DNA from: Rana temporaria
Taxonomy: Eukaryota; Chordata; Amphibia; Anura; Ranidae
Length of the DNA stretch: 64,000 bases
Direction of reading: 5' to 3'
Assembly (NCBI RefSeq): GCF_905171775.1
Contig: NC_053491.1
Coordinates: 304,819,833-304,883,832, forward strand
Every line of letters starts with the position of its first letter. Position 1 is the stretch's first letter. Positions 1-10,889 of the stretch are shown here, one piece after another. Under the pieces are notes generated by a model that saw only the letters and a list, made by a program, of their open reading frames with translations, had not been told where the DNA came from and searched no databases. A program made the position numbers and the translations under genes.

Positions 1-253
1 AGCAATCAGAATAATTAACATACTACTTCTCTAATCATTTAGCCTGATGATACAATACACATCTTTTAAGGGTAAACACAGATCTTCTTTACACAACACA
101 ATAGATCAATTAACCTTTAGAATAGTGAGGGGACATTAGCACGTCAATAACCTGTCAGAGGAATGAATCACACATGAAATTCCTTTCTACCTCTAACCCA
201 TATGGCTAGCAGGGAGCAGTACACTGAGACATATAGGCAAATGTATCACAGGG
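1..253 (-). repeat. Diverged LTR remnant related to the LTR at 30704-31221
   Basis: The stretch from about 170 to 253 resembles the end of the intact LTR at 31110-31221: both carry 'atgaatcacacatgaaa', 'cctctaaccca', 'agcagggag' and 'gagacatataggca', then a 'tatcaca'/'catcaca' end. In the intact copy this end is the LTR 5' terminus read on the minus strand. The first 120 bases are too diverged to align by eye and are included only by position. No internal element sequence follows, so this is probably an old solo LTR or a truncated copy. Confidence 0.5.
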
Positions 254-904
254 ATTATTTTCCTCTTTGCTTACTATAGGCCCCCAACATCGTTCACTTT
301 GCATTTATCGGGGAGACATATAAGATGGCATAGAAACAGGAGTATTTGTTATCACACCACTCTGGTTCTCTTCTAGTACCTCTGTTTTCTGCTCCTCTTG
401 TTGGATAGAACTCTTAGCTGCTACGAGGCTTACTCACTTGTTCCGGGGGGATTCCACCGATCAATCTGTAGCCGCTCCTACTACTCACCTCCCCACCTGC
501 TACCCTTCCAGCTTGGGTGAGCTTCTATTCGTTGCTGCGGTGGGTCAGGGGGGGGCCCCGTAGCGCACCGCGAGAGATCCACACAGCGTTGTTCACTCCA
601 TTGCAATAGTATAGAAGGGCTCGATGTGTGGGTACACGGGGGGGGAGGGGCGGTACTTGACCTCTACCAGCCGCCGTGTACTGTCCTTCCCGATCCACCG
701 TGATGCAGCATGGATGGCTCCGGGTTCCGCTGCTGATACGCCGACGGAGGTGTCATTCACGGCTTCCCCCGCGCCTCACTCACAGCGGGTCCGTCGCAGC
801 CTCCCAGCATCACCCACCCAGCCTGGCCAGCTGACACTCTCCAGCCCCTCCCTCCGTGAGCGACGTTACGTCCTCACGTCTATCTGCCCAGGCGTCAACT
901 TCTA
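254..904. other. GC-rich unassigned spacer
   Basis: I see no gene here. From about 420 the DNA becomes GC-rich, with long G runs (551-557, 641-651). The longest open frame (93 codons from 624) has no recognisable domain and a low-complexity Ser/Pro/Arg composition, as expected of random GC-rich DNA. Confidence 0.4.
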
Positions 905-1612
905 GGGCCAGATTCACGTAGCGCAGCGGATCTATAGATCCGCTCGTTCTACGTGAATTAAGATCCGCTCCCGCAAGTTTAGGAGGCAAGTGGCTAATTC
1001 ACAAACAACTTACCTCCAAACTTGCGACGGCGGATCCTAAATCCCCCGGCGGAATTCAAATTCCGCGGCTAGGGGAGTGTACTATTTAAATTAGGCGCGT
1101 TCCCGCGCCGGTTTAAATGCGCAGGCGCCGTCCGCAAAATTTCCCGGCGTGCATTGCTCCCACTGACGTCGCTAGGACGTCAGTGGTTGCGACGCTTACG
1201 TAAACGACGTCCGTCCGTATTCGAGAACGACTTACGCAAACGACGTTAAAATTTTTTAATTCGACGCGGGAACGTCGGCTATACTTAACATTGGCTGCGC
1301 CTGATAAAAGAAGGGGTAAGTATACAACGGAAAACCGCTACGGAAACGACGTAAGAACACTGCGACGGGTCCGCGTACGTTCGTGAATTTGCGTATCTCG
1401 CTGATTTACATATTATTTATCGTAAATCAGCGGCGCCATTTTTAAATTGAAAAAAAGATCCGACAGTGTAACACATTGTAACACTGTCGGATCTAGCCCT
1501 ATCTATGCGTAACTGATTCTATGAATCAGGCGCATAGATAGGACCAGTTTACGTCAGAGATACGATGGTGTATCTGTAGATACACCGTCGTATCTCTTTG
1601 TGAATCTGGCCC
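905..1612. mobile_element. CpG-rich GGCC MITE, copy 1
   Basis: Terminal inverted repeats GGGCCAGATTCAC and GTGAATCTGGCCC bound 708 bp with no coding capacity. The interior is CpG-rich and full of short palindromes, including a hairpin built on GATCCGACAGTGTAA at about 1458-1495 that recurs in copy 3. It interrupts a gypsy RT/RNase H reading frame at 1613, giving its relative age. The flanks are CTA and TTA, so a 3-bp duplication is possible but degraded here; cleaner duplications flank copies 2, 4 and 5. The superfamily is not settled. Confidence 0.75.
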
Positions 1613-2950
1613 TTAATACGAAATCATAATCCGGATTAGGAAGCTGGAGAATAGGGGCAGAGATAAATCTGAGTTTTAATTCCTCGAATGCCTTTTGGGC
1701 ATCGTTTGACCACATAAACCATACTGTGGAGCTAGTAAGTTGGGTGAGGGGTTTCACTACTGAAGAGAAGTTCTTTATAAATTTTCTATAAAAGTTGGCG
1801 AACCCCAAGAAACTTTGAACCGCCCTTCTGGAGGTAGGAGTAGGCCAACACAGGATACATGCTATCTTGGATTGGTCCATGTGTATGCCTTTTGAAGAGA
1901 TGATAAACCCAAGGAAGGAGATGGTGGTCTATTCAAAGACATATTTTTCAAGTTTGGCGTAGAGCGAATGGGCTCTGAGTCTTGAGAGTACCCATCTGAC
2001 ATATTTCCTGTGTTCTGATAAATCGTCTGAACAGATAAATATATCATCTAGGTATACAACTATGCATATTTCCAGGAAATCTCGGAAGATGTAATTCACA
2101 AAGCTTTGAAAAGTTGCTGGGGCATTGCACAAGCCGAAGGGCATCACTGAATATTCTGTATAGCCTGTAACGTGTGCGAAACGCAGTCTTCTATTCATCC
2201 CCGGTTTTAATACAAATCAAATTATAAGCGCCTCTAAGATCTAGCTTGGTGAAGACACAAGTGGATTGTAATCTTTCAATGAGCTGAGGAATGAGTGGCA
2301 AAGGGTACCGGTTCTTCACTGTGACTTTATTCTAGGCCTGATAATCTATTATGGGTCTCAAACTGGCATTCTCTTTCCTCACAAAAAACATTCCAGCACT
2401 CGCTGGAGATGTTGAGGGTTTAATGAACCCTTTTTTGAGATTGTCCTCCTCCAAATATTTTTTCAAATGTTGGAGTTCGGGTTGTGAAAGTGAGTGAGTA
2501 AATCCTCCCCGTAGGTATGGGGCTTCCTGGCAATAGTTCAATGGGACAATCATATGTCCTATGAGGAGGCAATGTCTCCGCATTCTTCTTAGGCAATGTC
2601 TCCGCATTCTTCTTACTGAACACATCAGCAATGTATGGTCCGGCGAGGCACAGTAAAGACAAAGATTCAAGGAACGCCGCCTGGCCCTCTCTGTTGGGGT
2701 AAGTGGACCCCACACGGTCCCGATCTCCATACGTTCAACAAGAGAAGGGAGACTCACCCTTTGGGGTGTAGGTATGACTCCTGAGGGTCCTGATTGACGT
2801 TCAGCACGTCTCTTTCTTATGTATTCATCAATAAAGTTTTTGTAACCATTCCATTTGACCCTGTTGCTGATTCTCCCTCAAAGACATTATTTGAGACCTC
2901 TGTCTCATCCTTCTCTTTTTTACACGTCTCTCTCTTAACCTACGATCTAT
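1613..2950 (-). pseudogene. Ty3/gypsy pol fragment (reverse transcriptase), degraded
   Basis: Read on the minus strand this is a Ty3/gypsy reverse transcriptase: LRPIIDY near 2340, KNRYPLPLI near 2305, VMPFGLCNAPATFQ near 2130, the catalytic VVYLDDIFI near 2045, and the connection-domain motif FLGFANFYRKFI near 1790. The end near 1620 (PDYDFVL) is the start of the RNase H domain, where MITE copy 1 breaks it. In-frame stops and frame changes (near 1930, 2200 and 2330) make it non-functional. The part from 2757 to 2950 is basic and probably the gag-pol junction. Its gag lies beyond the palindromic insertion at 4535-5145. No integrase or LTR is visible. Confidence 0.85.
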
Positions 2951-2957
2951 GGTGATA

Positions 2958-4520
2958 TGTAAAGTGAAATTCCGCGCCTGACTAATATATATAAAGAAAA
3001 ATTAAAATTATATATAAATATTTGTAAATATATACAAATATTGAAAGTGTATATAAATAAATAATAAGCTGCTCCTCAATAACACAAGTAATATGTGGAC
3101 ATGATAAAATATAAATAGAGGGCGCTAGGCCCATATACAATAAGTATAGTGCCGTGTTCCAGTGTCTAGTTACCAATAATATTGCAACATAAAAACACAA
3201 GAAATTTATATAAATGAGTCCCAACAATTGCAGCCAAAAGCTGCACTTGAAACCACGCGAGTGAATTCAAATATGATCAAAAAATATATAAATCAAATAA
3301 AACAGTAAACAAAGTCCAATAGTAATGATGATTCTGTGAAAGAAGAAATGCCACCACCGCTTCAATATAATTATCAATTCCACCCAAGGTGCTTTGGATA
3401 AGGTTTGCTCTTACCAGAGCTCGTTGACCCCTTTAACGAAAAAGATGGTCAACTGAGCTTATGCAGGATTGTGCCTGCAACACATGGAGATATGGACAGA
3501 CCACTTTGCAAATCCAGGAACCTCACACGGGATTGTATGTAAAAGAAGAGAGGCCAGATAGCCAAATAGCGTGATACCGTTTTAATTAAAATTTTAAAAT
3601 ATACATAAAAATCAGCCAAATGGCTCCTTACATTGGGGGGTGCCCACCCGGCACTGAGGCTGCGGACCTGTCACCGCTCAAAGCGGCTTTTAAGTGGGAT
3701 TCGCTGGAGAATGGAAGCCGCCGCTCACATGTATATCCAAACGATCTCTCCAACAGTCCAAAGCACGGGGGGTACGTCACGTGACCAGGCACGCCCCCCT
3801 GATGACGTTAACATAACGAAACGTACGTCGGAGGCAGCCTGGTCACGTGACGTACCCCCCGTGCTTTGGACTGTTGGAGAGATCGTTTGGATATACATGT
3901 GAGCGGCGGCTTCCATTCTCCAGCGAATCCCACTTAAAAGCCGCTTTGAGCGGCGACAGGTCCGCAGCCTCAGTGCCGGGTGGGCACCCCCCAATGTAAG
4001 GAGCCATTTGGCTGATTTTTATGTATATTTTAAAATTTTAATTAAAACGGTATCACGCTATTTGGCTATCTGGCCTCTCTTCTTTTACATACAATCCCGT
4101 GTGAGGTTCCTGGATTTGCAAAGTGGTCTGTCCATATCTCCATGTGTTGCAGGCACAATCCTGCATAAGCTCAGTTGACCATCTTTTTCGTTAAAGGGGT
4201 CAACGAGCTCTGGTAAGAGCAAACCTTATCCAAAGCACCTTGGGTGGAATTGATAATTATATTGAAGCGGTGGTGGCATTTCTTCTTTCACAGAATCATC
4301 ATTACTATTGGACTTTGTTTACTGTTTTATTTGATTTATATATTTTTTGATCATATTTGAATTCACTCGCGTGGTTTCAAGTGCAGCTTTTGGCTGCAAT
4401 TGTTGGGACTCATTTATATAAATTTCTTGTGTTTTTATGTTGCAATATTATTGGTAACTAGACACTGGAACACGGCACTATACTTATTGTATATGGGCCT
4501 AGCGCCCTCTATTTATATTT
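2958..4520. mobile_element. Palindromic Penelope-like insertion with 14-bp target duplication
   Basis: An identical 14-bp sequence (GATCTATGGTGATA) flanks the insert at 2944-2957 and 4521-4534, inside a gypsy gag. The insert has a 149-bp AT-rich tail (2958-3106) and two 684-bp near-perfect inverted arms (3107-3790 and 3837-4520) around a 46-bp loop. Two mirrored 89-codon frames in the arms are palindrome artefacts. The variable-length duplication, the hammerhead-like loop and partial similarity of the arms to the PLE remnant at 53870-54670 (shared 'acggtatca-gctatt' context) point to a non-autonomous PLE. No protein is encoded. Confidence 0.75.
3793..3835 (+). ncRNA. Hammerhead-ribozyme-like motif in the palindrome loop
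   Basis: Core elements occur in canonical order: CTGATGA (3799-3805), a short stem II GTTA/TAAC with an ACA loop (3807-3817), GAA (3818-3820), a minimal self-complementary stem III (ACGTACGT, 3821-3828) and C17 at 3829. Stem I is GCCCCC (3793-3798) with GGAGGC (3830-3835), one mismatch, and it can continue into the 684-bp arms. One extra base (C3806) lies between CUGAUGA and stem II, which may weaken catalysis. PLEs are known to carry hammerheads with very short stem III, which fits. Activity is inferred only. Confidence 0.5.
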
Positions 4521-4534
4521 GATCTATGGTGATA

Positions 4535-5145
4535 GATCGTTGTATGATGTCATTGAGGGAGATCTACTCTGGCCAGCTCATCCTTCAGTGGTTCAGAGAG
4601 ACCGAGGCGAAATTGGTTGCGGAGGCTAACATCGTTCCACTTGGTCTCGCGAGCCCATCTCTGAAATTCCGCTATGAAGAAGTCCTCAACCGGTCGTCTT
4701 TCTTGTTTGAGATTTCTGATTGCATTTTCAGCAGTCAGTTGTTTGCTAAAATCTTCATAAAGGAGAGAGAGCTGCCAAGAAATGTGGGTAAGAATCCAGG
4801 ACTGGGTCCTCTTTCTCTATATAGGTGTTCGCCCAAGCACAGGGTTCTCCGCTTAAGTAGGATATAAGGGTGAGTACCTTGGTTCTGTCGTTGGGGTACG
4901 TGCGTGGGCGCAAGTCGAACATTAGTTTGCATGCATAGATTTATTCTCTGTAGGTCTTTCGGTCACCGCTGAAGGGTTCAGGGGGATTGACCTTAGGTTC
5001 AGGACCTTCACAATTTACATTTGCATTCTAAGCGACTAAGTCCCGCAGAGTTTGGTTCTCCAATTGGAGAGTCTGTATGTTCTGAGCGAGGGTATCTACT
5101 TTTTGTGTGAGAGCGACAACATGTATTGCTAGCTCCGCTGGGTTC
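4535..5145 (-). pseudogene. Ty3/gypsy gag, degraded
   Basis: The minus strand starts at an ATG near 5145 (MNPAEL) followed by a heptad-like stretch (QLENQTLRDLVA). It continues with PEPFSGDRKTYRE near 4960 and LKQERRPVEDFF near 4690, a typical Ty3/gypsy gag order. In-frame stops after LVA and after TYRE, and another near 4545, kill it. It is the 5' part of the same element as the RT at 1613-2950, separated by the palindromic insertion. The downstream gag end is missing or too diverged to read. Confidence 0.72.
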
Positions 5146-5407
5146 ATGATTAGTTTCCCTTATTATGTCACGACCTGCAGTGAACGAATGTGAGAACCAC
5201 AACTGCGGAGAAATAGGTGGCATTAGTGGAAGTGGTGCATTTCTCTGTATAGTATGACACTCAGTAGTGTACCCCCAGGTGTCACTCTTAATCTTAAGCA
5301 AAGAGTTCATTACATCATCTGTCAATCTAGAGAGGGATTGTTTTAGAAGGTAGGCCACAAGGTATTACTGCATACCTGCATCCACTAGGTTAAAATCGGG
5401 ACACAAA
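5146..5407. other. Probable gypsy 5' leader, unassigned
   Basis: This lies upstream of the gypsy gag start on the minus strand. I see no LTR terminus or primer-binding site, so it is only positionally attributed to that element. MITE copy 2 cuts it at 5408. Confidence 0.3.
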
Positions 5408-6155
5408 GGCCCGGATTCACATACATTGGCGCATATTTATGCCGCCGTAGCGTATCTCTTTTATGCTACGCCAGCGCAGCGCACAGAGGCAAGCACTGGA
5501 TTCACAAGGCACTTGCTCCCACTCGCTGTTAAAGATACGCTGGGTTTCCTCGGCGTAAGCATGAGCCATGCTAATGAGGCGTGACCCCATGCAAATGATG
5601 GGCCAAGCGTCATAGAAGTACTTAAAATGAACGGCGCATGTGCCGTCCCGTGGCCGCATCCCAGTGCGCATGCTCAGAATAACATTGAAACAACTGCCTA
5701 AGATACGTCGAATCACTGCCTACGATGTGAACGTAACCTATGCCTAGTCATATTCACGTACAACGTAAACGACAAAAGATGCGACGGCTTGTGTTCCCTG
5801 GTCCATACCTTTGCCTGAGTTGCGCCTCCTATATGGGGAATAACTTTACGCCAGACGTACGACTTACGCAAACCACGTATATTATGCGCCGGGCGCAACT
5901 ACGTTCGTGAATCGGCGTATCTCCCTTATCCCTTATTTGCATATGTGCATAGAAAATCAATGGGAGCAGCAAATGCGCCCAGCGTAAATATGCGCCCACG
6001 ATACGACGGCGTAGGAAAGTTACGTCGGTCGGATGAAGCCTATTTTCAGGCGTATGTCAGTTTATGGGCACGACGCATAGATACGCCGGCGCATACTTAC
6101 ACTTACGCGGCGTATCTGGAGATACGTCGGCGTAAGTGCTTTGTGAATCCGGGCC
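5408..6155. mobile_element. CpG-rich GGCC MITE, copy 2
   Basis: Terminal inverted repeats GGCCCGGATTCAC and GTGAATCCGGGCC bound 748 bp, flanked by AAA (5405-5407) and AAA (6156-6158), consistent with a 3-bp duplication. It carries the family hallmarks of repeated TACG/CGTA blocks and subterminal palindromes. The open frames inside are by-products of its CpG-rich composition. Confidence 0.8.
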
Positions 6156-6450
6156 AAACTATTTGTGCCTGCAGGCGTGATATTTATGCAACAAAAGGCT
6201 AATTTAAAGATTCATAAGTAATTTATGCATTCAGGGTAATATGTCCAGTATGAAGTAAAGCAAGTCACATGCACGTAGCTTATGCATCCGGGGTATTCAT
6301 GAAAGTAAATCAAAAGTCACATGATAGTAGTATGAATCCACAATACTTATCTCCAATTATGAAAGTAAGTTAAAGACAGCTGATAATGTATGCATCCAGG
6401 GTACTTATGTGCAGTATGAAAGTAAGGCAAATCACATGCAAGAAGCTTAA

Positions 6451-7607
6451 AGGGTCACTAAAGGAAAACAATTTTTTTGCTGAAATGACTGTTTACAGGG
6501 TATAGAGACTCTGGGCCATATTCTCCTACATTTGCGGCGGGCGTCGCGTAAGCTATTTACACTACCCCGCCCCAACTTACAGGAGCAAGTGCTGTATTCC
6601 CCAAACACTTGCTCCGTAGTTTGCGGCGGCGTAGTGTAATTGGCCCCGTGTAATTCCAAGGGGGCGGCTTGTATTTAAATTAAGCGCGCCCCCGTGTTGT
6701 TCGAACTGCGCATGCGCCGGGCTTAAAATAGCCCAGTGCGCATGCTCCAGTTCTGGACGGAAAACGTCAATGACGCCGACGTGTGCGTCATTGACGTAAA
6801 GTCGTATTCAAGAACGACTTACGAAAACGACGTACCCGACGAGAAAAGACAACACGGACCCGACGCCATACTTAACATGGATACGGCGGACTTGCGTAAA
6901 CGTACCCCACATATAGCAGGGGTAAGTTTACGCTTACGCAAACGACGTAAGCGACAGCTACGCGAAGCGAATTCGTTCGGGAATCGGCGTATCAGGCTCA
7001 TTTGTATAAACACATGAGACCTGAACGTAAACGCCACATAGCGGCCGGCGGCGAATTACATTTAAGATCCGACAGTGTAAGTGACTTACACCTGTCGGAT
7101 CTTCAGCGTATCCATACGAAAATGATTCTAGGAATCACTCGCATAGATACGCGGGTCAAAAAACAGAGATACGACAGAGTATCCTGAGATACTCCGTCGT
7201 AACTCTTCTGAGAATATGGCCCATAAAAGTTAACTGATTCCTTTTAAAAATGATTAAAAATAGATTAAATTCAATCATATAATGTGCCTCTAGTTTCACT
7301 TTCGTTTTTAAACTGGTTTCATGTTTCTGTGAAGTAAAGAGACCCACAGAACAAAAACAAACAAATCCAGGGCAGTGTTTTGTTTTTAAAATGAATCTGA
7401 TTGGTTCTGAGGAGTTTTAGACACACCACAGTGAAAAGCTGCCATGAGATTTTTCATAAGGAGCCAGACAAGCAGGAAGTGTGGAGATCACAGCAGAATT
7501 ACAGCAACTTCAAAGCAAAAAGGAACAATGAGGACATGAAACCAGGACTGCAGTAAGGTAAAGGAAGCTATTTAGCTAAAAAAAAAATGTTTCCTTTAGT
7601 AATCCTT
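6451..7607. mobile_element. TTAA MITE (Kolobok- or piggyBac-like ends), hosting another MITE
   Basis: It is flanked by TTAA (6447-6450 and 7608-7611). The ends match in inverted orientation: AGGGTCACTAAAGGAAA on the left and the complement of TTTCCTTTAGTAATCCTT on the right. Removing MITE copy 3 (6513-7222) leaves about 450 bp of original element. The same left end recurs at 61280, and related ends bound 54689-55158 and about 50785-51155. TTAA duplication is shared by Kolobok and piggyBac, so the superfamily is undecided. Confidence 0.7.
6513..7222. mobile_element. CpG-rich GGCC MITE, copy 3
   Basis: Ends GGGCCATATTCTC and GAGAATATGGCCC are a diverged version of the family termini. The interior contains the palindromic GATCCGACAGTGTAA hairpin also present in copy 1, and the usual TACG-rich blocks. 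It is inserted in the TTAA MITE. No clear target duplication remains. Confidence 0.75.
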
Positions 7608-7680
7608 TTAAGTATCCAGGGTATTCATGGAAGTGAATTAAGAAGTCATATGCAAGTAATATATGTATTCAGGGGTACTT

Positions 7681-8040
7681 ATCCGATTCCTGGAAGATAG
7701 CTGGATCTCCTGGCAGAGCTGCTCTGGTATGGGTCCGCTTCACTGGGTCTCCAGGGAGGTGCAGGCTGTCAGGGTGGATCCCTCCACAGAAGGGTAGTTG
7801 ATATGTGGAAGCGTGGAGCTGGAGATAACAGGCTCACGGACTGCAATAAGTGAACGCCGTGCATCTCCCCCAAGTCTGCTTTTGAAGGTATGAGGAAGTG
7901 CGGGTGGGAGGAGCCGCACGCTCCGCTCGGCACTTCCGCGTTCCAGCGTGGAACGCAGCGGCGCCCACAGCTACGTCATCGCGTGGTTGCCGGATGCGTT
8001 CCAGTGTGGAACGCAACGGCGATAAGCGGCGGACGCCCCT
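7681..8040. other. Unassigned, GC-rich flank of the DIRS fragment
   Basis: I see no gene. Two near-identical GC-rich pieces around 'ttccagcgtggaacgcagcgg' (about 7940-7965) and 'ttccagtgtggaacgcaacgg' (about 7999-8020) form a short direct repeat. Similar 'tggaacgca' strings occur in the DIRS 5' region near 37430 and the PLE 3' region near 48827, so this may be repeat-derived. Confidence 0.35.
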
Positions 8041-8354
8041 TACAGTCTGCTGGCCGCGCATCCAAAAGAGCTCTGGCAGATTTACCCTTCAAGGGTGGGA
8101 GGCTTTCTGGTACCTCACTGGACGACATTATTAAGGATGTCACTGGGGGTAAGAGCACTCTCCTCCCTCAGTCCACCAAGGGTAAGGAGCTGCGCCGTAA
8201 GCTGGGTATTTCGTTTCCCACTCAGAAGAGGTATTTTCATCAGTCGGGGTCCACGGGTAAACCCTCCCAGGCCGTCAAAGGCTCAGCAGGGGGACAGAAA
8301 CATCCCTGGGTACGTAAGCTGAACAAACTGGCATCCAAACCTGCCACTACATGA
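8041..8354 (+). pseudogene. DIRS gag-like ORF1, C-terminal part
   Basis: The frame ending at 8354 contains LPFKGGRLSG, SLDDIIKD and STLLPQS, matching the corresponding stretch of the second DIRS copy (38503-38691) nearly residue for residue. It is the C-terminus of ORF1, which in DIRS elements precedes the RT frame. The 5' part is missing; DNA upstream of 8041 does not match. Confidence 0.7.
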
Positions 8355-8383
8355 GGTTTTTCCCCCGCCCGACTCACAGGTGG

Positions 8384-9936
8384 GGGGCGGCTTCGTAGGT
8401 TCACAGCTCGGTGGACCTCCCTTTTTTCCGACCAGTGGGTCTGCGAGGAGGTCTCTTCCAGGTACAAGATCGAGTTTCTTTTCTATCCACCAAACAGATT
8501 ATTTCCCTCAAGTCTCCCTCTCCTTCCGGATCATCGGTCTGCCCTATTGGGGGCAGTGCGAGACTTGCTAAGTTGCGGGCTAATTTTACCTGTTTCGCAG
8601 GACGAGAGGTTTCAGAATTGTTATTCTAATCTGTTTGTGGTCCCGAAGTAGGACGGGGTCCATCCAATCTTGGACCTCAAAGCCCTGAATGCTTTTGTGA
8701 GAGTAAGGAAGTTCCGCATGGAATACATTCGCTCGGTGGTAGCTGCACTCCATCCGGGGGACTTTCTGGCGTCAAGGACGCATACTTGCAGGTCCCAATT
8801 TGCACAAGTCACCAGTGATTTCTGCGCTTTGCGATAGGGAAAGACAACTGTCACTTTGTGGCCCTTCCTTTTGGACTATCGTTGGCACCAAGAGTTTTCA
8901 CCAAGGTGCTCGCACCGATCCTAGCTTTGCTGAGACAGCGAGGCATTGCCATTGTGGGCTACTTCTTCTGAGAGCAGCTTCTGGCTCAGAATTAGAGGTG
9001 GATGTGTCTATAGCCTGCCAGACCCTCCAAGATTTCGGGTGGATGTTAAACATTCAGAAGTCAGTCCTGGTACTAGCGTTTGGAGTACCTAGGGTTGATT
9101 CTGGACTCCTCGGAGGCAAGAGTCTTTCTTCCCCTGGAAAAATTGCAGACTCTTCAGTCTGTGGTGAAGCTGTTGGCATCCCACAAATGGTCGTCTCTCC
9201 GTTTTTGCATGTGAGTCCTGGGTCTGATGGTAGCCTCCTTTGAGGCTGTACCGCATGCCCAGTTCCACACTCAAGTATTGCAGGAGGAGATCCTGTCCAA
9301 ATGGAACAAATCTCCATCGTCTCTGGATCTTCAGATTCAGGTAACCCACCTGACTAGGTCACTCTGAATTGGTGGCTGAGATCCCCAGCTCTTCGGTCCG
9401 GGAAGTCGTTTCTTCCAGGGGACGGTGATTACAACAGACGCCAGACTCATGGGTTGGGGGGCGTCTGGGGGGGGTCCAGTCGGCCCAGGGTCGATGGACT
9501 CTAGAAGAATCCCGTCTGCTGATCAATGTCCTGATTGCAAGGTCGCCCAATCAGGATCCAGTCGGACAACGCCACGGCGGTGGATGTCCTTGCCTCTCGC
9601 CTCAACCGCAAAGTGTCGAGGTTCGTGGCCAGGTTCAGAGATCCCTGGGCAGACGCGTTGGTGGCTCCGTGGGGTCAGTATCAGCTAATTTATGCCTTTC
9701 CCTCATCGAAGTTGCTTCCTCGTGTGCTCCGCAGAGTGGAGGCCGAAGGGATACCAATTATTCTAATCACTCCAGATTACCCCCGGCGTCCTTGGTATGC
9801 CGATCTCGTACGCCTGGTGGCGGATAAACCCTGGCGGCTGCCGATGCGGGAGGACCTTCTGTCTCAAGGTCCCATACTTCATCCTGCTTTACAGCCGCTG
9901 GCTTTAACAGCATTGCTATTGAAAGCCAGGTTTTGA
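8384..9936 (+). pseudogene. DIRS reverse transcriptase / RNase H, frameshifted
   Basis: Recognisable pieces in order: FVVPK (about 8635), ILDLKALNAFV (about 8660), VALPFGLSLAPRVFTKVLAP (about 8855), RQRGIAIVGY (about 8935), an RNase H TDARLMGWG (about 9435) and the downstream LVAPWGQYQLIYAFP (about 9660). The catalytic YIDD seen in the other DIRS copy is destroyed: after VGY the sequence reads a different frame and a stop (about 8961-8970). Several further frameshifts and stops occur. Confidence 0.8.
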
Positions 9937-10740
9937 GGGACCGAGGTCTTTTCGACTCGGTCATCTCAACTGTATTGAGGGCACGGAAGTCTTCTTCTAG
10001 GAAGATCTACCATCGCACCTGGAAGGTCTACATCTTTGTGTAAAGAGATGGGGTGGCATCCACGGACGTATTCGGTTTCTAGGGTCCTGCTGTTTTTACA
10101 GCGTGGAGTATATCAGAAACTTGCCTTAAGCACCATTAAGGGACAGATTTCAGCCTTGGCTGTGTTCTGTCAGCGGCCTTTGGCGGCTCATTCTCTGGTG
10201 GGTACCTTTTGTGCAGGGGGTTCGTCATCTACTTCCTCCTCTTAAACCACCTCTTCCTCCATGGGATTTGAATTTTGGTGCTCTCGGTTCTTCAGGACCT
10301 TCCTTTTGAAAACATCAGAGAGATTCCTCCTCTGACACTATCGCAGAAGGTGGCCTTTTTGGTGGCCATTACTGTCAGATGTGTTTCTGAGTTGGCGGCC
10401 TTGTCTTGCAGGTTGCCATACTTGGTCCTCCATAAGGATAAGGCGCCTGCAACCTTCCTTTTTTCCGAAGGTGGTTTCGGCCTTTCACCTTAACAAGGAC
10501 ATTGTACTTCCATCCTTGTGTCCTTGGCCGGCACATCCTAAGGAGGTTGCGCTACCTACCTTGGACGTGGTACGTGCTCTGCGGGTGTACCTGTCTGCTA
10601 CGGCTTCGTTTCGGTCACGGCACACTCGACCAGGGAAATTGGTGCTTCCTGGGCTTTCCGACATCAAGCGTCTGTCTCACAGGTGTGTAAGGCAGCGACC
10701 TGGTCGTCCGTTCCTTTCCCAAATTTTACAAGGTTGATGG
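9937..10740 (+). pseudogene. DIRS tyrosine recombinase, degraded
   Basis: The N-terminal core-binding region reads MGWHPRTYSVSRVLLFLQ and LSTIKGQISALAVFCQR (about 10050-10170). The catalytic region includes IREIPPLTLSQKVAFLVAIT (about 10318-10380), DVVRALRVYLSATASF (about 10564) and the C-terminal CKAATWSSV (about 10687). Frames change between these blocks, so no active enzyme is encoded. The homologous C-terminus of the second copy is at 40500-40975. Confidence 0.75.
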
Positions 10741-10889
10741 GAGTGCATCTTAATATGCTTCCTTCGGCCGCAAGGTTTTGCAGGTGACTGTTTATAGTTG
10801 CACCTCCTCAGTTGAGGAGCTCTGCTTGTTTGGGGTGAAGTTGTTTGTTTTTACTGATACTGTTCCCACCCCTCGTTTTTTGACACTGC

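Larger units (their letters stand above)
6228..7680. repeat. Degenerate ~55-60 bp tandem repeat, split by a MITE
   Basis: Related units begin with variants of 'tatgcatccagggtacttatg' and end with 'caagtcacatgcaagtag'. About four occur at 6228-6446 and one and a half at 7612-7680. They are interrupted by the TTAA MITE at 6451-7607. Units differ by many substitutions, so the array is old. Its original owner is unknown; it may be an LTR or leader minisatellite of the neighbouring gypsy element. Confidence 0.6.

Noticed and set aside
624..905. 93-codon frame in GC-rich DNA
   Set aside because: Ser/Pro/Arg-rich with no domain, ending at a MITE border. Long frames are expected in GC-rich DNA.
3633..3994. 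Two mirrored 89-codon frames
   Set aside because: Both arise from the palindrome arms reading the same sequence in opposite directions. They have no motif and end in the loop.
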